From Nitrospira sp. (GTDB lineage: Bacteria > Nitrospirota > Nitrospiria > Nitrospirales > Nitrospiraceae): a stretch of 64,000 nt of DNA. A program made the position numbers and the translations under genes. Location: positions 3,657,967 to 3,721,966 of the forward strand of contig CP092081.1 of NCBI GenBank assembly GCA_022226935.1. Reading direction: 5' to 3'. A model generated the notes under the pieces. The model searched no databases. It saw nothing but the letters and a program-made list of their open reading frames with translations, and was not told the DNA's origin. Shown in pieces: positions 9,227 to 17,993 of the stretch (its first letter is position 1; every line of letters starts with the position of its first letter).

Positions 9227-9748
9227 TCACGGTTCCGTAAAGGTGGGCTCCGACGGTTCCACGACTTCGTAGTCGCGTTCCCAGCCTTCGTTTTCGAGCT
9301 TGAGGGTCTGGATCGCCACGGCATTGGCATTGGCATCCAAATCCGGTTGAGCCTGATATTCCGACACCCAACAACGGAACACCTTATAGGCGATCGCCAG
9401 TTGTCCCGCTTCGTTGTACAACTCGATAATGATGTCTTTCCGAAAATCCTTGAGCGAGACTTCTGCGCCCAAGCCGGAGCCAAAATTCCACACTTTGTTC
9501 GCCCATTGCTCGAAGGCCGTGTCATGCGTGACGCCCCGTTCGAGCGTGATGGCTTCGAACTTCGTGCGTCCGGGCGACTTGCGGCTGCTGCTGGGATCTC
9601 CGCCTTCCCGGTGTTCGACGACCTCGGTGGACCGCTTGAGGGAGCCGACTTTGCTGACGCCGGCCACATACCGTCCGTCCCATTTGACGCGAAACTTGAA
9701 ATTCTTATAAGGATCGAATCGAGTCGTGTTCACGGTGAACTGAGCCAT
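9227..9748 (-). CDS. eCIS inner tube protein (gp19/Afp1-like)
   Basis: A 173-aa protein with the classical tail-tube features: FRVKWDGRYVAGVSKVGSLKRSTEVVEHREGGD near the N-terminus, then TLERGVTHDTAFEQWANKVW, and a C-terminal KLENEGWERDYE. The family forms hexameric rings that stack into the rigid tube carrying the payload. Length is normal for gp19-family tubes. The start ATG at 9748 has a GGAGG about 8 bp upstream. It lies 216 bp downstream of the sheath gene, with a palindromic repeat in between, the only large gap inside the operon. Confidence 0.9.
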   Translation of the reverse strand: MAQFTVNTTRFDPYKNFKFRVKWDGRYVAGVSKVGSLKRSTEVVEHREGGDPSSSRKSPGRTKFEAITLERGVTHDTAFEQWANKVWNFGSGLGAEVSLKDFRKDIIIELYNEAGQLAIAYKVFRCWVSEYQAQPDLDANANAVAIQTLKLENEGWERDYEVVEPSEPTFTEP

Positions 9749-9763
9749 GATTTCCTCCGGTTA

Positions 9764-9888
9764 GCAGGATGCTGAAAAAATCCGCCGCCTTTGTTCTCGC
9801 ATCGCGCAGCGGCTCGACGTGCGGGAATAGGACGCCTCGCCCCTACGCTTGCTGCGGCCGCGGCGGATGGCTTTTTTGAGCATCCTGC
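9764..9888. repeat. 125-bp palindromic repeat element between sheath and tube genes
   Basis: The two ends are exact inverted copies (GCAGGATGCT at 9764-9773 and AGCATCCTGC at 9879-9888). Pairing continues inward, with a run of A opposite a run of T and then a TCCGCCGC-type arm opposite GCGGCGGA. From memory, similar 110-130 bp palindromes ending in AGGATGCT/AGCATCCT are dispersed in Nitrospira genomes; only one copy is seen here. RNA from either strand would fold into a long hairpin with A/U-rich flanks, so it could work as a partial terminator or a processing site. Confidence 0.75.
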
Positions 9889-9964
9889 GGGTGGTGATAT
9901 AAGGTCGTGTTCCTGTACACCCATAGACTCATCTGGTCCCAATACTCGGCTGTTCCACAAACCG

Positions 9965-11950
9965 CTACGTCGCGATCTGGCCGGCCATCTGCTGGAGCTT
10001 GATGATCACAAACTCGGCGGGCTTGAGCGGAGCAAACCCGACGACGATGTTGACGATGCCGAGATTGATGTCGTTTTGCGTGGTCGTCTCTTTGTCGCAC
10101 TTCACAAAGTAGGCGTCTCGCGGTGTAGTTCCCTGAAACGCCCCCTGCCGAAACAGATTGTGCATGAAGGCGCCGAGGTTCAGCCGGATCTGCGCCCAGA
10201 GCGGTTCGTCATTCGGTTCGAACACCACCCACTGCGTCCCGCGATACAAACTTTCCTCGAGGAAGAGGGCGAGTCGGCGGACAGGCACATATTTCCATTC
10301 ACTCGCTTCGGCGTCAGATCCAACGAGGGTACGCGCCCCCCAAGACACGGTCCCGTACACCGGGAAGGTGCGAAAGCAATTCAATCCCAGCGGATTGAGT
10401 ACGCCGTTTTCTCCGTCGGTCAGGCTGTAGGCCAATCCTTGCACGCCACTGAGCTTGGCCTCCGTGCCTGCGGGTGCCTTCCACACCCCACGGGCAACGT
10501 CGGTACGGGCGTACAATCCCGCGACGACTCCGCAGGGAGCAAATTGCCGCAGCTGGTAATTGTTCAAGGGATCGGCGAGCTTGAGGCGAGGAAAATAGGC
10601 GGCGCCGTTCAGGTCGTGTACGGTCAACCCCGAAGAAATCCAATCGACGCCGGAGGAAACGTCGGCGACATTCGGCGGGCTGTCGACGAGCAGAAACGCC
10701 CGCTTTTGCGTACAGAACGTCATGGCGGCACCGAAGATCGCATTGGGGTCCACGGTGGAATCGAGAGCGTTCGGATTACTCGCTTGGGATCGCGTGGCAT
10801 CGGGGATGCAGAGAATGTTGAACAGGTCGACCTTGTCCAGCGCGTAGATACCTGTAAAGAGGCTGGGGCTCCCGATCAAATCGGCGGTCAAGGGCAGTTT
10901 CGTCCCGTCCACGCCGAGCACCGCACCGATCTGCGCGAGCGTCGCTCGTCCCTGCCCCACCCAATAATGGGCCACATTGGCGGACTTCACGACCCCCGCA
11001 GCGAGCTTGAGTGTCGCAGCGGCATCATCGGGGGTTCCCGCGCTGAACGTCAGCTTTGCATCAAGCGCTCCCGGAACAAGCTCGGGCGGAAACAGCGCGT
11101 TGATGCGCAAGCCTTTGCCGCCGGCGCTCGGCACACATCGAATCGACGCACCGGGCAATGTCGCCTGCAGCTTGAGATTCACCTTGGTTTCCAGCAGCCG
11201 GCACACCCCCGCAATCGAGGACGGTATCGGCTCTCCTGGTGCAATGAAGGTGCAATCCACATTGTTGATGGCCGCCGACGGCACATCGCTGCTGATTTTA
11301 AGCGTATAGACCTTGTCGTTCTTGATCTGAGAGAGGTCGATGTCCCCCCCGACTGTTCCGGTTTCCATCGGCCGCCCGGCGGTCGCGTCCGGGACGGCCA
11401 CCGACACGAGTTGCGAGCCGTTGTCTACGTGATTCACCACCGCCATGACATAGTTCGTCTTGGTACTATCCATCGTCACGTTGGAAAAGACTTCCGTCGT
11501 GTTGGTGGATCGATCCGTGATGGTCAGATTAAACGCCTTCGCATCAGAACCCACATCTCCATAGTCCACATCAACGATGACGTTGTTCGCCCAGGCTCCC
11601 TTGCTGAGGGCGGTTACGGTGAGGGCTTGTTTGCTGCCTCCTTGATCGCCATCCTTCAAAGTAATTTTTCCGGCCACCGCATCGTTCTTCGGAACCCGCA
11701 CAACATACGCCTGCGAGCCGCCGTTGTTGAAGAACTGCTGGACGGCGTAACTCACTTCGCTGTCCGCGGCGAGACCTCCGAACGCGCGCTCGAAATCGGC
11801 AAAGCTGAGGATGCGGCTCGCGCGATGATCGAGACCGCGCGCGGTGTAGCCCACGAACGCCGTGATCGACGTGGCGACGCCTGTAATGGTCCGCACACTG
11901 CTCGGCAGTTCTTCGATGTACACACCCGGATAGGTTGGTTGCACTGGCAT
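9965..11950 (-). CDS. eCIS contractile sheath protein
   Basis: A 661-aa phage-tail-sheath family protein. The N-terminus is the hallmark TYPGVYIEELPSSVRTITGVATSITAFVG. The C-terminal domain has TLVGSDAEASEWKYVPVRRLALFLEESL and ends VGFAPLKPAEFVIIKLQQMAGQ, the conserved sheath C-terminus that links neighbouring subunits. The long middle region (about 100-420) is the variable surface-exposed insertion usual in sheaths of this size. ATG at 11950 follows a strong GAGGAGGAAGAG. Only one sheath gene is visible, unlike the three in Afp. Confidence 0.92.
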   Translation of the reverse strand: MPVQPTYPGVYIEELPSSVRTITGVATSITAFVGYTARGLDHRASRILSFADFERAFGGLAADSEVSYAVQQFFNNGGSQAYVVRVPKNDAVAGKITLKDGDQGGSKQALTVTALSKGAWANNVIVDVDYGDVGSDAKAFNLTITDRSTNTTEVFSNVTMDSTKTNYVMAVVNHVDNGSQLVSVAVPDATAGRPMETGTVGGDIDLSQIKNDKVYTLKISSDVPSAAINNVDCTFIAPGEPIPSSIAGVCRLLETKVNLKLQATLPGASIRCVPSAGGKGLRINALFPPELVPGALDAKLTFSAGTPDDAAATLKLAAGVVKSANVAHYWVGQGRATLAQIGAVLGVDGTKLPLTADLIGSPSLFTGIYALDKVDLFNILCIPDATRSQASNPNALDSTVDPNAIFGAAMTFCTQKRAFLLVDSPPNVADVSSGVDWISSGLTVHDLNGAAYFPRLKLADPLNNYQLRQFAPCGVVAGLYARTDVARGVWKAPAGTEAKLSGVQGLAYSLTDGENGVLNPLGLNCFRTFPVYGTVSWGARTLVGSDAEASEWKYVPVRRLALFLEESLYRGTQWVVFEPNDEPLWAQIRLNLGAFMHNLFRQGAFQGTTPRDAYFVKCDKETTTQNDINLGIVNIVVGFAPLKPAEFVIIKLQQMAGQIAT

Positions 11951-11975
11951 ACTCTTCCTCCTCGGCTGAGAACAT

Positions 11976-12245
11976 TCACTTCGCCTGATTGTTCTGGGTC
12001 ACAAATTCACGGATCTCACTGAGTTGCGCCTGGTTCACACTATAGATCGGCTGGCCCGACGTGGCACGCTTCAGAATCCATCCGCGCCTCACGAGTGCTT
12101 CCAATGTCTCAATCGCGACGCGTTCGTCCGGACAGGGCTTGGCGATCCACCAATTAATCACGCCCTCCCTGGTGTCCTTCGCCCCGGGATGGCGAACCAG
12201 ATAGTCGAGAATGCTGTGCGTGATAACTGCATCCTGTGAGTCCAT
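11976..12245 (-). CDS. Small winged-helix-like protein, first gene of the eCIS operon
   Basis: An 89-aa protein. The N-terminal part (SILDYLVRHPGAKDTREGVINWWI) followed by an amphipathic helix and GWILKRATSGQPIYSVN resembles a winged-helix module with its beta-wing. No Cys, no membrane segment. I do not know its family name. It stands directly in front of the sheath gene (25 bp) and just downstream of the sigma-54 promoter, so it is the promoter-proximal gene. A local regulator or an assembly factor are both possible. Confidence 0.7.
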   Translation of the reverse strand: MDSQDAVITHSILDYLVRHPGAKDTREGVINWWIAKPCPDERVAIETLEALVRRGWILKRATSGQPIYSVNQAQLSEIREFVTQNNQAK

Positions 12246-12296
12246 CCGGATCTATCCCTGGAGACGCGGTGCGCCAATGAACCGAGCATCGGAACG

Positions 12297-12312
12297 AGCA
12301 AAAGCAATGCCA
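12297..12312 (-). promoter_or_regulatory. Sigma-54 (RpoN) promoter of the eCIS operon
   Basis: On the minus strand the sequence reads TGGCATTGCTTTTGCT. It matches the sigma-54 consensus TGGCAyrNNNNTTGCw at every key base: GG at -24, GC at -12, ten bases between them, and TTGC at the 3' end. It lies 52 bp upstream of the first eCIS start codon (12245), pointing into the operon, and a sigma-54 activator gene lies just upstream. No comparable sigma-70 promoter was noticed in the gap. Confidence 0.8.
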
Positions 12313-12370
12313 TTAGGAACATTCCATGTAGGCGCCTGTTATCGGGTGTTTCTGGTAATCGATTGACGAC

Positions 12371-12392
12371 GGTGCGGCAATCCTGCCGCACC
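12371..12392. promoter_or_regulatory. Perfect palindrome, candidate enhancer (UAS) for the sigma-54 activator
   Basis: GGTGCGGCA at 12371-12379, four bases, then TGCCGCACC at 12384-12392: a perfect 9-bp inverted repeat. The half-site GGTGCGGCA occurs again at 12443-12451. The palindrome is about 60 bp upstream of the sigma-54 promoter, a usual distance for activator binding sites. No T-run follows it in either direction, which argues against an intrinsic terminator of the regulator gene, although a hairpin role cannot be excluded. Confidence 0.6.
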
Positions 12393-12474
12393 TGAATCGC
12401 AAGGAGAATCGTGACAGCGCGTTGAAATTCAGCGCGATGGCTGGTGCGGCAAAATCACCGCAGCGCCGGGGACA

Positions 12475-13926
12475 CTAGGCATGCCCGTCGAATGGCTGAT
12501 GGAGGGGTGGCGGAAACGTTCCGATCGGGCCTGCCTCGTTCTGCTGAAACGATTCCCGGTCAATGCCGTACTTGCGAAGCAGCCGTTGAAAGCTGCGGCG
12601 TTCCTTTCCCGCCGCTTTTGCCGCATGTGTCACATTCCCCCGGAACGTCACCAGGGTCTTGACCAGATAGGCCCGCTCGGCATCCATGGTGGCGGAGTTC
12701 TTCACGGCGCGGAGCGACCCCTTCGGCGGCACGCTCTTCGATGGTTCTACGGCACACTCGATGTCCTGCGCCTGGATGGTGGCGGACGCGCACATCACGA
12801 CGGCGCGCTGGACGGTGCTTTCCAGTTCCCGCACATTGCCCGGCCACATGTGCGCGAGCAGTTTTTGGATGGCCTCGTCGGAGAGCAGGCGCGGCCCCTG
12901 GCCGTCGGCACGCCGAAAACGTTGCAAGAATCGCATGGCCAACAGAGGAATATCGTCTGCCCGATCACGTAAGGGCGGCACGACCAACGACAGCACGTTC
13001 AAGCGGTGAAAGAGATCTTCTCGGAACTGCCGGTTGGCCACGGCCTGCCGCAGGTCCACATTGGATGCGGCAATGATCCGCACGTTGGCCAGCTTGGTGC
13101 GTGAACAGCCCAAGGGCCGATACTCCCGATACTGCACAAAGCGCAAAAGTTTTGCCTGCGCATAGGGATTCAGCGCATCAACCTCATCGAGAAACAACGT
13201 CCCGCCCTCGGCCTCAAGAACCAATCCTGCCTGCTCGTGCGCCGCGCTGGTATAAGCGCCTTTGGCATGGCCGAACAGTTCGTTCTCAAACAACTGGTCC
13301 GGCAACGCGGCACAATTGATGGGGATGAACGCATGGTCTTTTCGTGCGCTCGAATAATGGATGGCACGGGCAAAGACCTCCTTGCCGGTGCCCGTTTCTC
13401 CCTGCAGCAACACCGGAGCATCCACATCGGCAAAGAGAGGAATTTTTTCCACCTGCGCTTGAAAGATGGCGCTCTCCCCTACCAGAGAATGCACTCGCAC
13501 AGGGCGCGTCGTACTGAGGCCGCAGCGGGCCTGCGGAGATTCCTGCGTCAGCACGCGGCGCACGCGTAAAGCCAACTCCCGTCCGTCCAGCGGACAGACG
13601 ATAAAATCACGGAGGACCGCCGGAACGTCCTGCGCAAGCATTTCGGCACACCCTCGCCGATCACCGATGACTCCTACAATGGGCACATCCGGCCAATGCC
13701 GGCTCACCGCCGCAAGTCGCTCTTCATATGATCGATCGGGATCGTTGAGATGGAGCAGCACCAGGTGAGGATGACGAGTCGTGAGAGACGGGTCGGCCGC
13801 ATAGTCGAGTGAGACCTGCGCACCGGTCAAGGCACGCTCGACGTATTCTACGATGCGGGCGTGATCACAGCAGGACCGGCCATCTTCCTCCTGGGAGAGA
13901 AAGACGATGTGGAGGACGTCCTTCAT
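12475..13926 (-). CDS. Sigma-54-dependent Fis-family activator with degenerate receiver domain
   Basis: A 483-aa NtrC-like protein. Residues 1-125 look like a response-regulator receiver, but the strand that normally carries the phospho-acceptor Asp reads HLVLLHLND, with His at 59, so phosphorylation at the usual place is unlikely. The central AAA+ domain has GETGTGKE (Walker A), GTLFLDEVDAL (Walker B) and GAYTSA at 223-228 where most family members have GAFTGA, the sigma-54 contact loop. The C-terminus has a Fis-type HTH (NVTHAAKAAGKERRSFQRLLRKYGI). It is encoded just upstream of the eCIS promoter on the same strand and is the obvious candidate activator of that operon. Confidence 0.88.
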   Translation of the reverse strand: MKDVLHIVFLSQEEDGRSCCDHARIVEYVERALTGAQVSLDYAADPSLTTRHPHLVLLHLNDPDRSYEERLAAVSRHWPDVPIVGVIGDRRGCAEMLAQDVPAVLRDFIVCPLDGRELALRVRRVLTQESPQARCGLSTTRPVRVHSLVGESAIFQAQVEKIPLFADVDAPVLLQGETGTGKEVFARAIHYSSARKDHAFIPINCAALPDQLFENELFGHAKGAYTSAAHEQAGLVLEAEGGTLFLDEVDALNPYAQAKLLRFVQYREYRPLGCSRTKLANVRIIAASNVDLRQAVANRQFREDLFHRLNVLSLVVPPLRDRADDIPLLAMRFLQRFRRADGQGPRLLSDEAIQKLLAHMWPGNVRELESTVQRAVVMCASATIQAQDIECAVEPSKSVPPKGSLRAVKNSATMDAERAYLVKTLVTFRGNVTHAAKAAGKERRSFQRLLRKYGIDRESFQQNEAGPIGTFPPPLHQPFDGHA

Positions 13927-14783
13927 GTCGACTCACCTCTTGGTTAGGATGAAGCGCTTCGTCTCGTCAACCGGCGCGCGCGGCAAGATCGAATCAGTTT
14001 CTTGTCACATGTGCACCATCCATACCACCCGATGTTCGCCACACACAGATCGCTGCCTCAATCTGAAACAAGTTCACGGAGTGCGCTCCATACAGACTGC
14101 CCCACGCGCGCACTCATGAAACTGCGTACCCCCTTCCGCAACAATCCATCATTTCTCGCCTGGTTGTCTGTATGTGATCCGATACAGTCGGATTTGTAAA
14201 TGGATACAGTATCAGCCTGTGGTGCCGGCACTTATAGCATAGTGCGTCACGCTCGACCATGCGGACTGCGCGAGAGGCGCGCCGCAATCTGAATCGAGAC
14301 ACTGCGCAAGTTCACGTCTCGCGCACCGGCTCCGCAGTCGCGACCAAACTCTTTTTGCAGAGCGGCCGCGAGTATTCACCAATCACAAAACATCGAGTCC
14401 CGCCTCCGCGACCCGTGTGCTCGTCCACGCCTCTCCGCGTCGCTCGACTGACTCACGCTGACACAACCTTCGTCGCCCTTCACAAAAAAATGTCCGGAAG
14501 GGTTGACACCGCAATGGAGGATGGGTTGTACTCACTTGCGGTCACGACATTCCACCCATTGGGGCCCATGTGACCGGCAACACCAGGGCTCTCAGCGTCG
14601 CCCGATTCCCGAACCACTCCGCCGGGAGAGGGGCAACCTGACAGTCACTTCACCGCGTCGCAGGCCTCCCGGCTCCCACGCATCTCGGCAGATGTGCGCG
14701 TCTGGGGCTCGTCCGGAGCATGCGGGGACCACTTGGCAGGACAGAGCACACTCAACGTTTTTCGGCGAGAAGGACTTCGCGAG
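13927..14783. other. Gene-free interval (857 bp) between the eCIS regulator and the acyltransferase gene
   Basis: No convincing gene: short frames here lack ribosome binding sites and recognisable sequence. It holds divergent control regions. GAAGCGCTTC is a short palindrome just upstream of the regulator gene. An AT-richer stretch around 14,170-14,220 has GATACAGT twice, a possible operator. The rest is GC-rich with several imperfect repeats of GCGCGAG/CTCGCGC. No confident sigma-70 promoter could be assigned. Confidence 0.4.
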
Positions 14784-15959
14784 ATGACCCGCAGTGCACC
14801 GCCGGTAACCTCTCTTTCTCCCAATCTGGACTTCCTGCGTGCCGTCGCGGTTCTCCTGGTGTACTTTTTCCATTTGTTCATCACGACTGGTCCGCGCTTG
14901 CCGGACTTTCTCGCGCAATTCGGAGTCATTCTGTTTTTTGTGCATACCAGCTTGGTATTGATGTTTTCATTGGAGCGGATCGATCTCAAGGGACAGAGAC
15001 TGTTTGCGACCTTTTATATCCGCCGCCTGTTTCGGATCTACCCGCTCAGCATCGTGTGCGTTTGCCTCATCGTCTTGTTTCAACTTCCCCGCGCTCCCTG
15101 GTGGCCCTGGTCCCAACCGGATGTATCGACCATTCTGGCGAATCTTTTCCTGTATACCGAGTTCACCTATAAGCCTGTCGTGACCTCGGTGCTCTGGAGT
15201 CTTCCCTATGAAGTGGCCATGTATGCCGTCCTCCCCTTCTGCTACCTGGCCGGGAAGGCCTATGGGATCAGAGGAGTCCTGGCGCTCTGGGGCCTCGCAG
15301 TAGTCGGCGGCATCGTCCAACCTTATATTTCCGGCCGCTTGGGTCTGGCGCAATTTGCTCCCTGTTTCATCGCCGGAGTGGCGTGTTACTTTATGGGGTA
15401 TGGAGTTCGCCGGCGCCCGCTCCCATTTTGGGGCTGGCCGCTGATCCTTCTTGCCGCCGCCGGAATGCAGGCCTGCGGAGTCTATTACGAATATGAGCAG
15501 GTGTCGCGATGGGCGTTGTGCCTCATGATCGGTCTGACTGCGCCATTCTTTGCCGAATTGAACCGGCCGATGCTGAACAAAGGCACCGAATTGATCGCCC
15601 GGTACTCGTATGGGATTTATCTGACCCATCTGCACGCACAGTGGGCGGCGCTCGTCGTACTCAAAGACCAGCCGGCCGCGGTTCGTTACAGCGTGCTCAT
15701 CGCGCTCAGCATAGGCCTGCCCGTCGCTCTGTATCATATAGTGGAAGCGCCGATGATCCGGCTGGGTGCCCGCCTGGCAGCGAGTTTGTCGACGACATCT
15801 GCTCCGATCATCCGACCGGCTTCCTCAGAACGGGCGCTTCCCGCACCCGCCGAAACCGCGCAGTACAACAGGGGCCCCCAATCGGCACGGTCCCGGGTCG
15901 GACAGGCGCCGGTTTCTCGCACGACCAAGACGGCTCCTGCCCCGACTTCAGCGAGATAA
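14784..15959 (+). CDS. Acyltransferase 3 family membrane protein (OafA/YrhL-like)
   Basis: A 391-aa multi-pass membrane protein. The N-terminus has the family pattern LDFLRAVAVLLVYFFH, with the catalytic His at the end of TM1. RRLFRIYPLSIV, a further family motif, comes about 60 residues later, followed by eight or more hydrophobic helices and SYGIYLTHLHAQWAALVV near the C-terminal end. The last 50 residues are soluble and Pro/Arg-rich. Members transfer acetyl or other acyl groups onto sugars of O-antigen, exopolysaccharide or lipids. The start was placed at the ATG at 14784 rather than the in-frame ATG at 14694, since homologues begin shortly before the LDFLRA motif. It stands alone. Confidence 0.85.
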   Translation: MTRSAPPVTSLSPNLDFLRAVAVLLVYFFHLFITTGPRLPDFLAQFGVILFFVHTSLVLMFSLERIDLKGQRLFATFYIRRLFRIYPLSIVCVCLIVLFQLPRAPWWPWSQPDVSTILANLFLYTEFTYKPVVTSVLWSLPYEVAMYAVLPFCYLAGKAYGIRGVLALWGLAVVGGIVQPYISGRLGLAQFAPCFIAGVACYFMGYGVRRRPLPFWGWPLILLAAAGMQACGVYYEYEQVSRWALCLMIGLTAPFFAELNRPMLNKGTELIARYSYGIYLTHLHAQWAALVVLKDQPAAVRYSVLIALSIGLPVALYHIVEAPMIRLGARLAASLSTTSAPIIRPASSERALPAPAETAQYNRGPQSARSRVGQAPVSRTTKTAPAPTSAR

Positions 15960-16171
15960 TCGCCCTCCAGATCTCTTTCGTCTCCAATTCCTCGGGAAGA
16001 GGATGACACACCCTACGCCCCCTTCCTCTTCGGCCTGCTCCGCGGCATCAATTGACAGGTTCGCGCACCAGGCGTACTCTTCGCGCTCATCTCCGGGCAA
16101 GGCCGAGGATGCTTGCCGATGCGGCCGATGACGAATTCGCCATTCATTCACTATCCAACGAGAGGCCTTTC

Positions 16172-16798
16172 ATGTTGACCAGATGTCTGTTGTGTCTTGC
16201 CCTGACCGCTGCGACGCTGATCACCACGCAACATGCGCTCGCCATCGACCGCGTGAACGTTGAATACTCAGCCGACCAGATCATCGAGTCCGAAGAAGGC
16301 GCCACCCAAAGCCGCATCTATTCGACCCCGACCAAAGAACGCCGCGACATGTCGCAAGGCGGCGCGGTGATGACGATGATCACTCGCTACGACAAACATG
16401 TCAGCTGGACGGTCATGCCGGAAGAAAAAATGTACATGGAAGCGCCGGCCAATACGCACGCGCCGAATAAATCCGATCTTTCCGGCTACCAGATTGAACA
16501 GACGGCCTTGGGAGAGGAAACGGTCAACGGTGTCGTCATGAACAAGAGCAAGATCATCATGACCGGCAACGACGGCACAAAGATGGGCGGGTTCATGTGG
16601 ACCACGAAAGAAGGCATTCTGGCCAAGATCGACGCCTTGGCGGTCGAGAAGGGCCAGAAGGCGCGCTTCAAGATGGAGCAGACCAACATCAAGGTCACCA
16701 AACAACCGGCCGAGCTCTTCGAGATTCCCCAGGGGTTCGAAAAGCTGGATATGGGCGGCATGGGCATGGATATGCTCAAAGGAATGATGGGACGCTAA
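16172..16798 (+). CDS. Exported DUF4412-like protein
   Basis: A 208-aa protein with a clear signal peptide (MLTRCLLCLALTAATLITTQHALA, cleavage after ALA) and a beta-rich mature part. VNVEYSADQIIESEEGATQSRIYSTPTKERRD is followed by MITRYDKHVSWTVMPEEKMYME, which matches the DUF4412 type of periplasmic protein of unknown function. The tail is Met/Gly-rich (MGGMGMDMLKGMMG). ATG at 16172 follows GAGAGG. An earlier in-frame ATG at 16052 would bury the signal peptide. The next gene starts 10 bp downstream, so the two probably form an operon and act in the periplasm. Confidence 0.72.
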   Translation: MLTRCLLCLALTAATLITTQHALAIDRVNVEYSADQIIESEEGATQSRIYSTPTKERRDMSQGGAVMTMITRYDKHVSWTVMPEEKMYMEAPANTHAPNKSDLSGYQIEQTALGEETVNGVVMNKSKIIMTGNDGTKMGGFMWTTKEGILAKIDALAVEKGQKARFKMEQTNIKVTKQPAELFEIPQGFEKLDMGGMGMDMLKGMMGR

Positions 16799-16808
16799 GG
16801 AGGCGGTC

Positions 16809-17717
16809 GTGATACGACTCACATCTCTGCATCTGGTGTGCGCCGTCGCGATCGGGTTGTGGAACGCGCCGGTCTGGGCGGACTCCCTCTGCGCGGAGAA
16901 GGCGCTGCAAACAGCGGCGGACGCGCAGTTGAAGAAGGCGGAAGATCTTGAACGGGCCGGCCACCCGCGCGAAGCCTATGCCGCAGCGGCAAAATTGAAC
17001 GGCGACTGCGTCAGCGACTCTCAGCGCCAAGAAGGGTTACAGCAACGCACCGCCAAAGCCATCGGCGCAGAAGAGGAAAAGAAGGCCCGCCCGGGAGAAG
17101 CGTTCGAGTGGTACGTTCGCGCGAAAGCCGGAGCCGATGCGGGCCGCATGCAACGCAAACTGGTCGAAACCAAACCGAACGACATCAACACGCTGAGCCA
17201 CGCAATCGACTTCTTCTCGCAGCAGAACGACACGGCACAGGAACAAGCGATGCGCGCCCACGCCCGCAAGAACGTCGAGCACGCCCTCGCCGAGGAAGAA
17301 AAACGTTTTGCCTCGTTCACCAAGGATTCCTTGCAGGAGCTGGGGCGAGCGCGTGAGTGGGCCTATTATGCCCAAGCGGGTGAGGATCGAATTCGCGCGC
17401 GAGCCTCGCAACGCGGCGATACCCTCGCCGCCGAAGACGGTCGAAAGTTCCTCCGCCTCGCCATCTCCTATTACGAGCAGGCCGATCGTCCGGACGGCGT
17501 CAAAAAAATACGCGAGAAGGCGCGGATGCTGGCGAAGCGCCACGAGGCCAAGGGAGAAGGCGAAATTGCGGCGGAGTTCTACGCGATGGCCGGCGACGAC
17601 AAGCAGGCCGAAACCGTCCAGCAGCAAACCGAGCAACGCCAGGCGCAGGTCGAAGAAGGGCGCAAGAAGACCTTCAAAAAGGAACAGGCCGATCTGGAGA
17701 AAGCGCTCGGCTTCTGA
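16809..17717 (+). CDS. Exported alpha-helical repeat protein of unknown function
   Basis: A 302-aa protein with signal peptide (cleavage probably after PVWA) and a long, highly charged helical mature domain rich in Ala, Glu, Lys, Arg and Gln. There are TPR/Sel1-like helix pairs, for example RPGEAFEWYVRAKAGAD and FLRLAISYYEQADRPDGVKKIREKA, and the C-terminus is a probable coiled coil (EQRQAQVEEGRKKTFKKEQADLEKAL, quoted here by its pattern). The start follows GGAGGCGGTC. No family recognised. Close linkage to the DUF4412-like gene suggests a shared periplasmic task. Confidence 0.68.
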   Translation: MIRLTSLHLVCAVAIGLWNAPVWADSLCAEKALQTAADAQLKKAEDLERAGHPREAYAAAAKLNGDCVSDSQRQEGLQQRTAKAIGAEEEKKARPGEAFEWYVRAKAGADAGRMQRKLVETKPNDINTLSHAIDFFSQQNDTAQEQAMRAHARKNVEHALAEEEKRFASFTKDSLQELGRAREWAYYAQAGEDRIRARASQRGDTLAAEDGRKFLRLAISYYEQADRPDGVKKIREKARMLAKRHEAKGEGEIAAEFYAMAGDDKQAETVQQQTEQRQAQVEEGRKKTFKKEQADLEKALGF

Positions 17718-17866
17718 GCGGCCGATCCTCCATTCAAAGAGAATTGTCCGTCTCCGGCGGGCTGCAATCGAATACCAGTATTTTTCCCTGCTCTCTCAAT
17801 GACCCCCTTGCCTGAACGCTCCGGTTATGGGATAAGCGCGGCGAACAATCCTCGTCCCTCGTACAT

Positions 17867-17912
17867 CATGAAGCGCCCTTCATCGACGAATCCGAACGAC
17901 CTGCGCTTCATG
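17867..17912. promoter_or_regulatory. 10-bp inverted repeat upstream of the CHAT/lipase gene
   Basis: CATGAAGCGC (17867-17876) and GCGCTTCATG (17903-17912) are perfect inverted copies separated by 26 bases, 80 bp before the next start codon. Could be an operator or a leader hairpin. Nothing further supports one over the other. Confidence 0.35.
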
Positions 17913-17993
17913 TGAGACGAACGACGAGTCAATCATTCGTGATCGAGACACATCAGACATCATGAATCGGCACGACATCAGCAGGAGCACATC

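Noticed and set aside
9791..12022. 743-codon open frame on the plus strand
   Set aside because: It is the antisense of the sheath gene. It has no family resemblance and is open only because of GC-rich codon use on the other strand.
14512..14541. TTGACA with TTGTAC 17 bases later
   Set aside because: Only the -35 box is good. The -10 box matches poorly, so no promoter is called.
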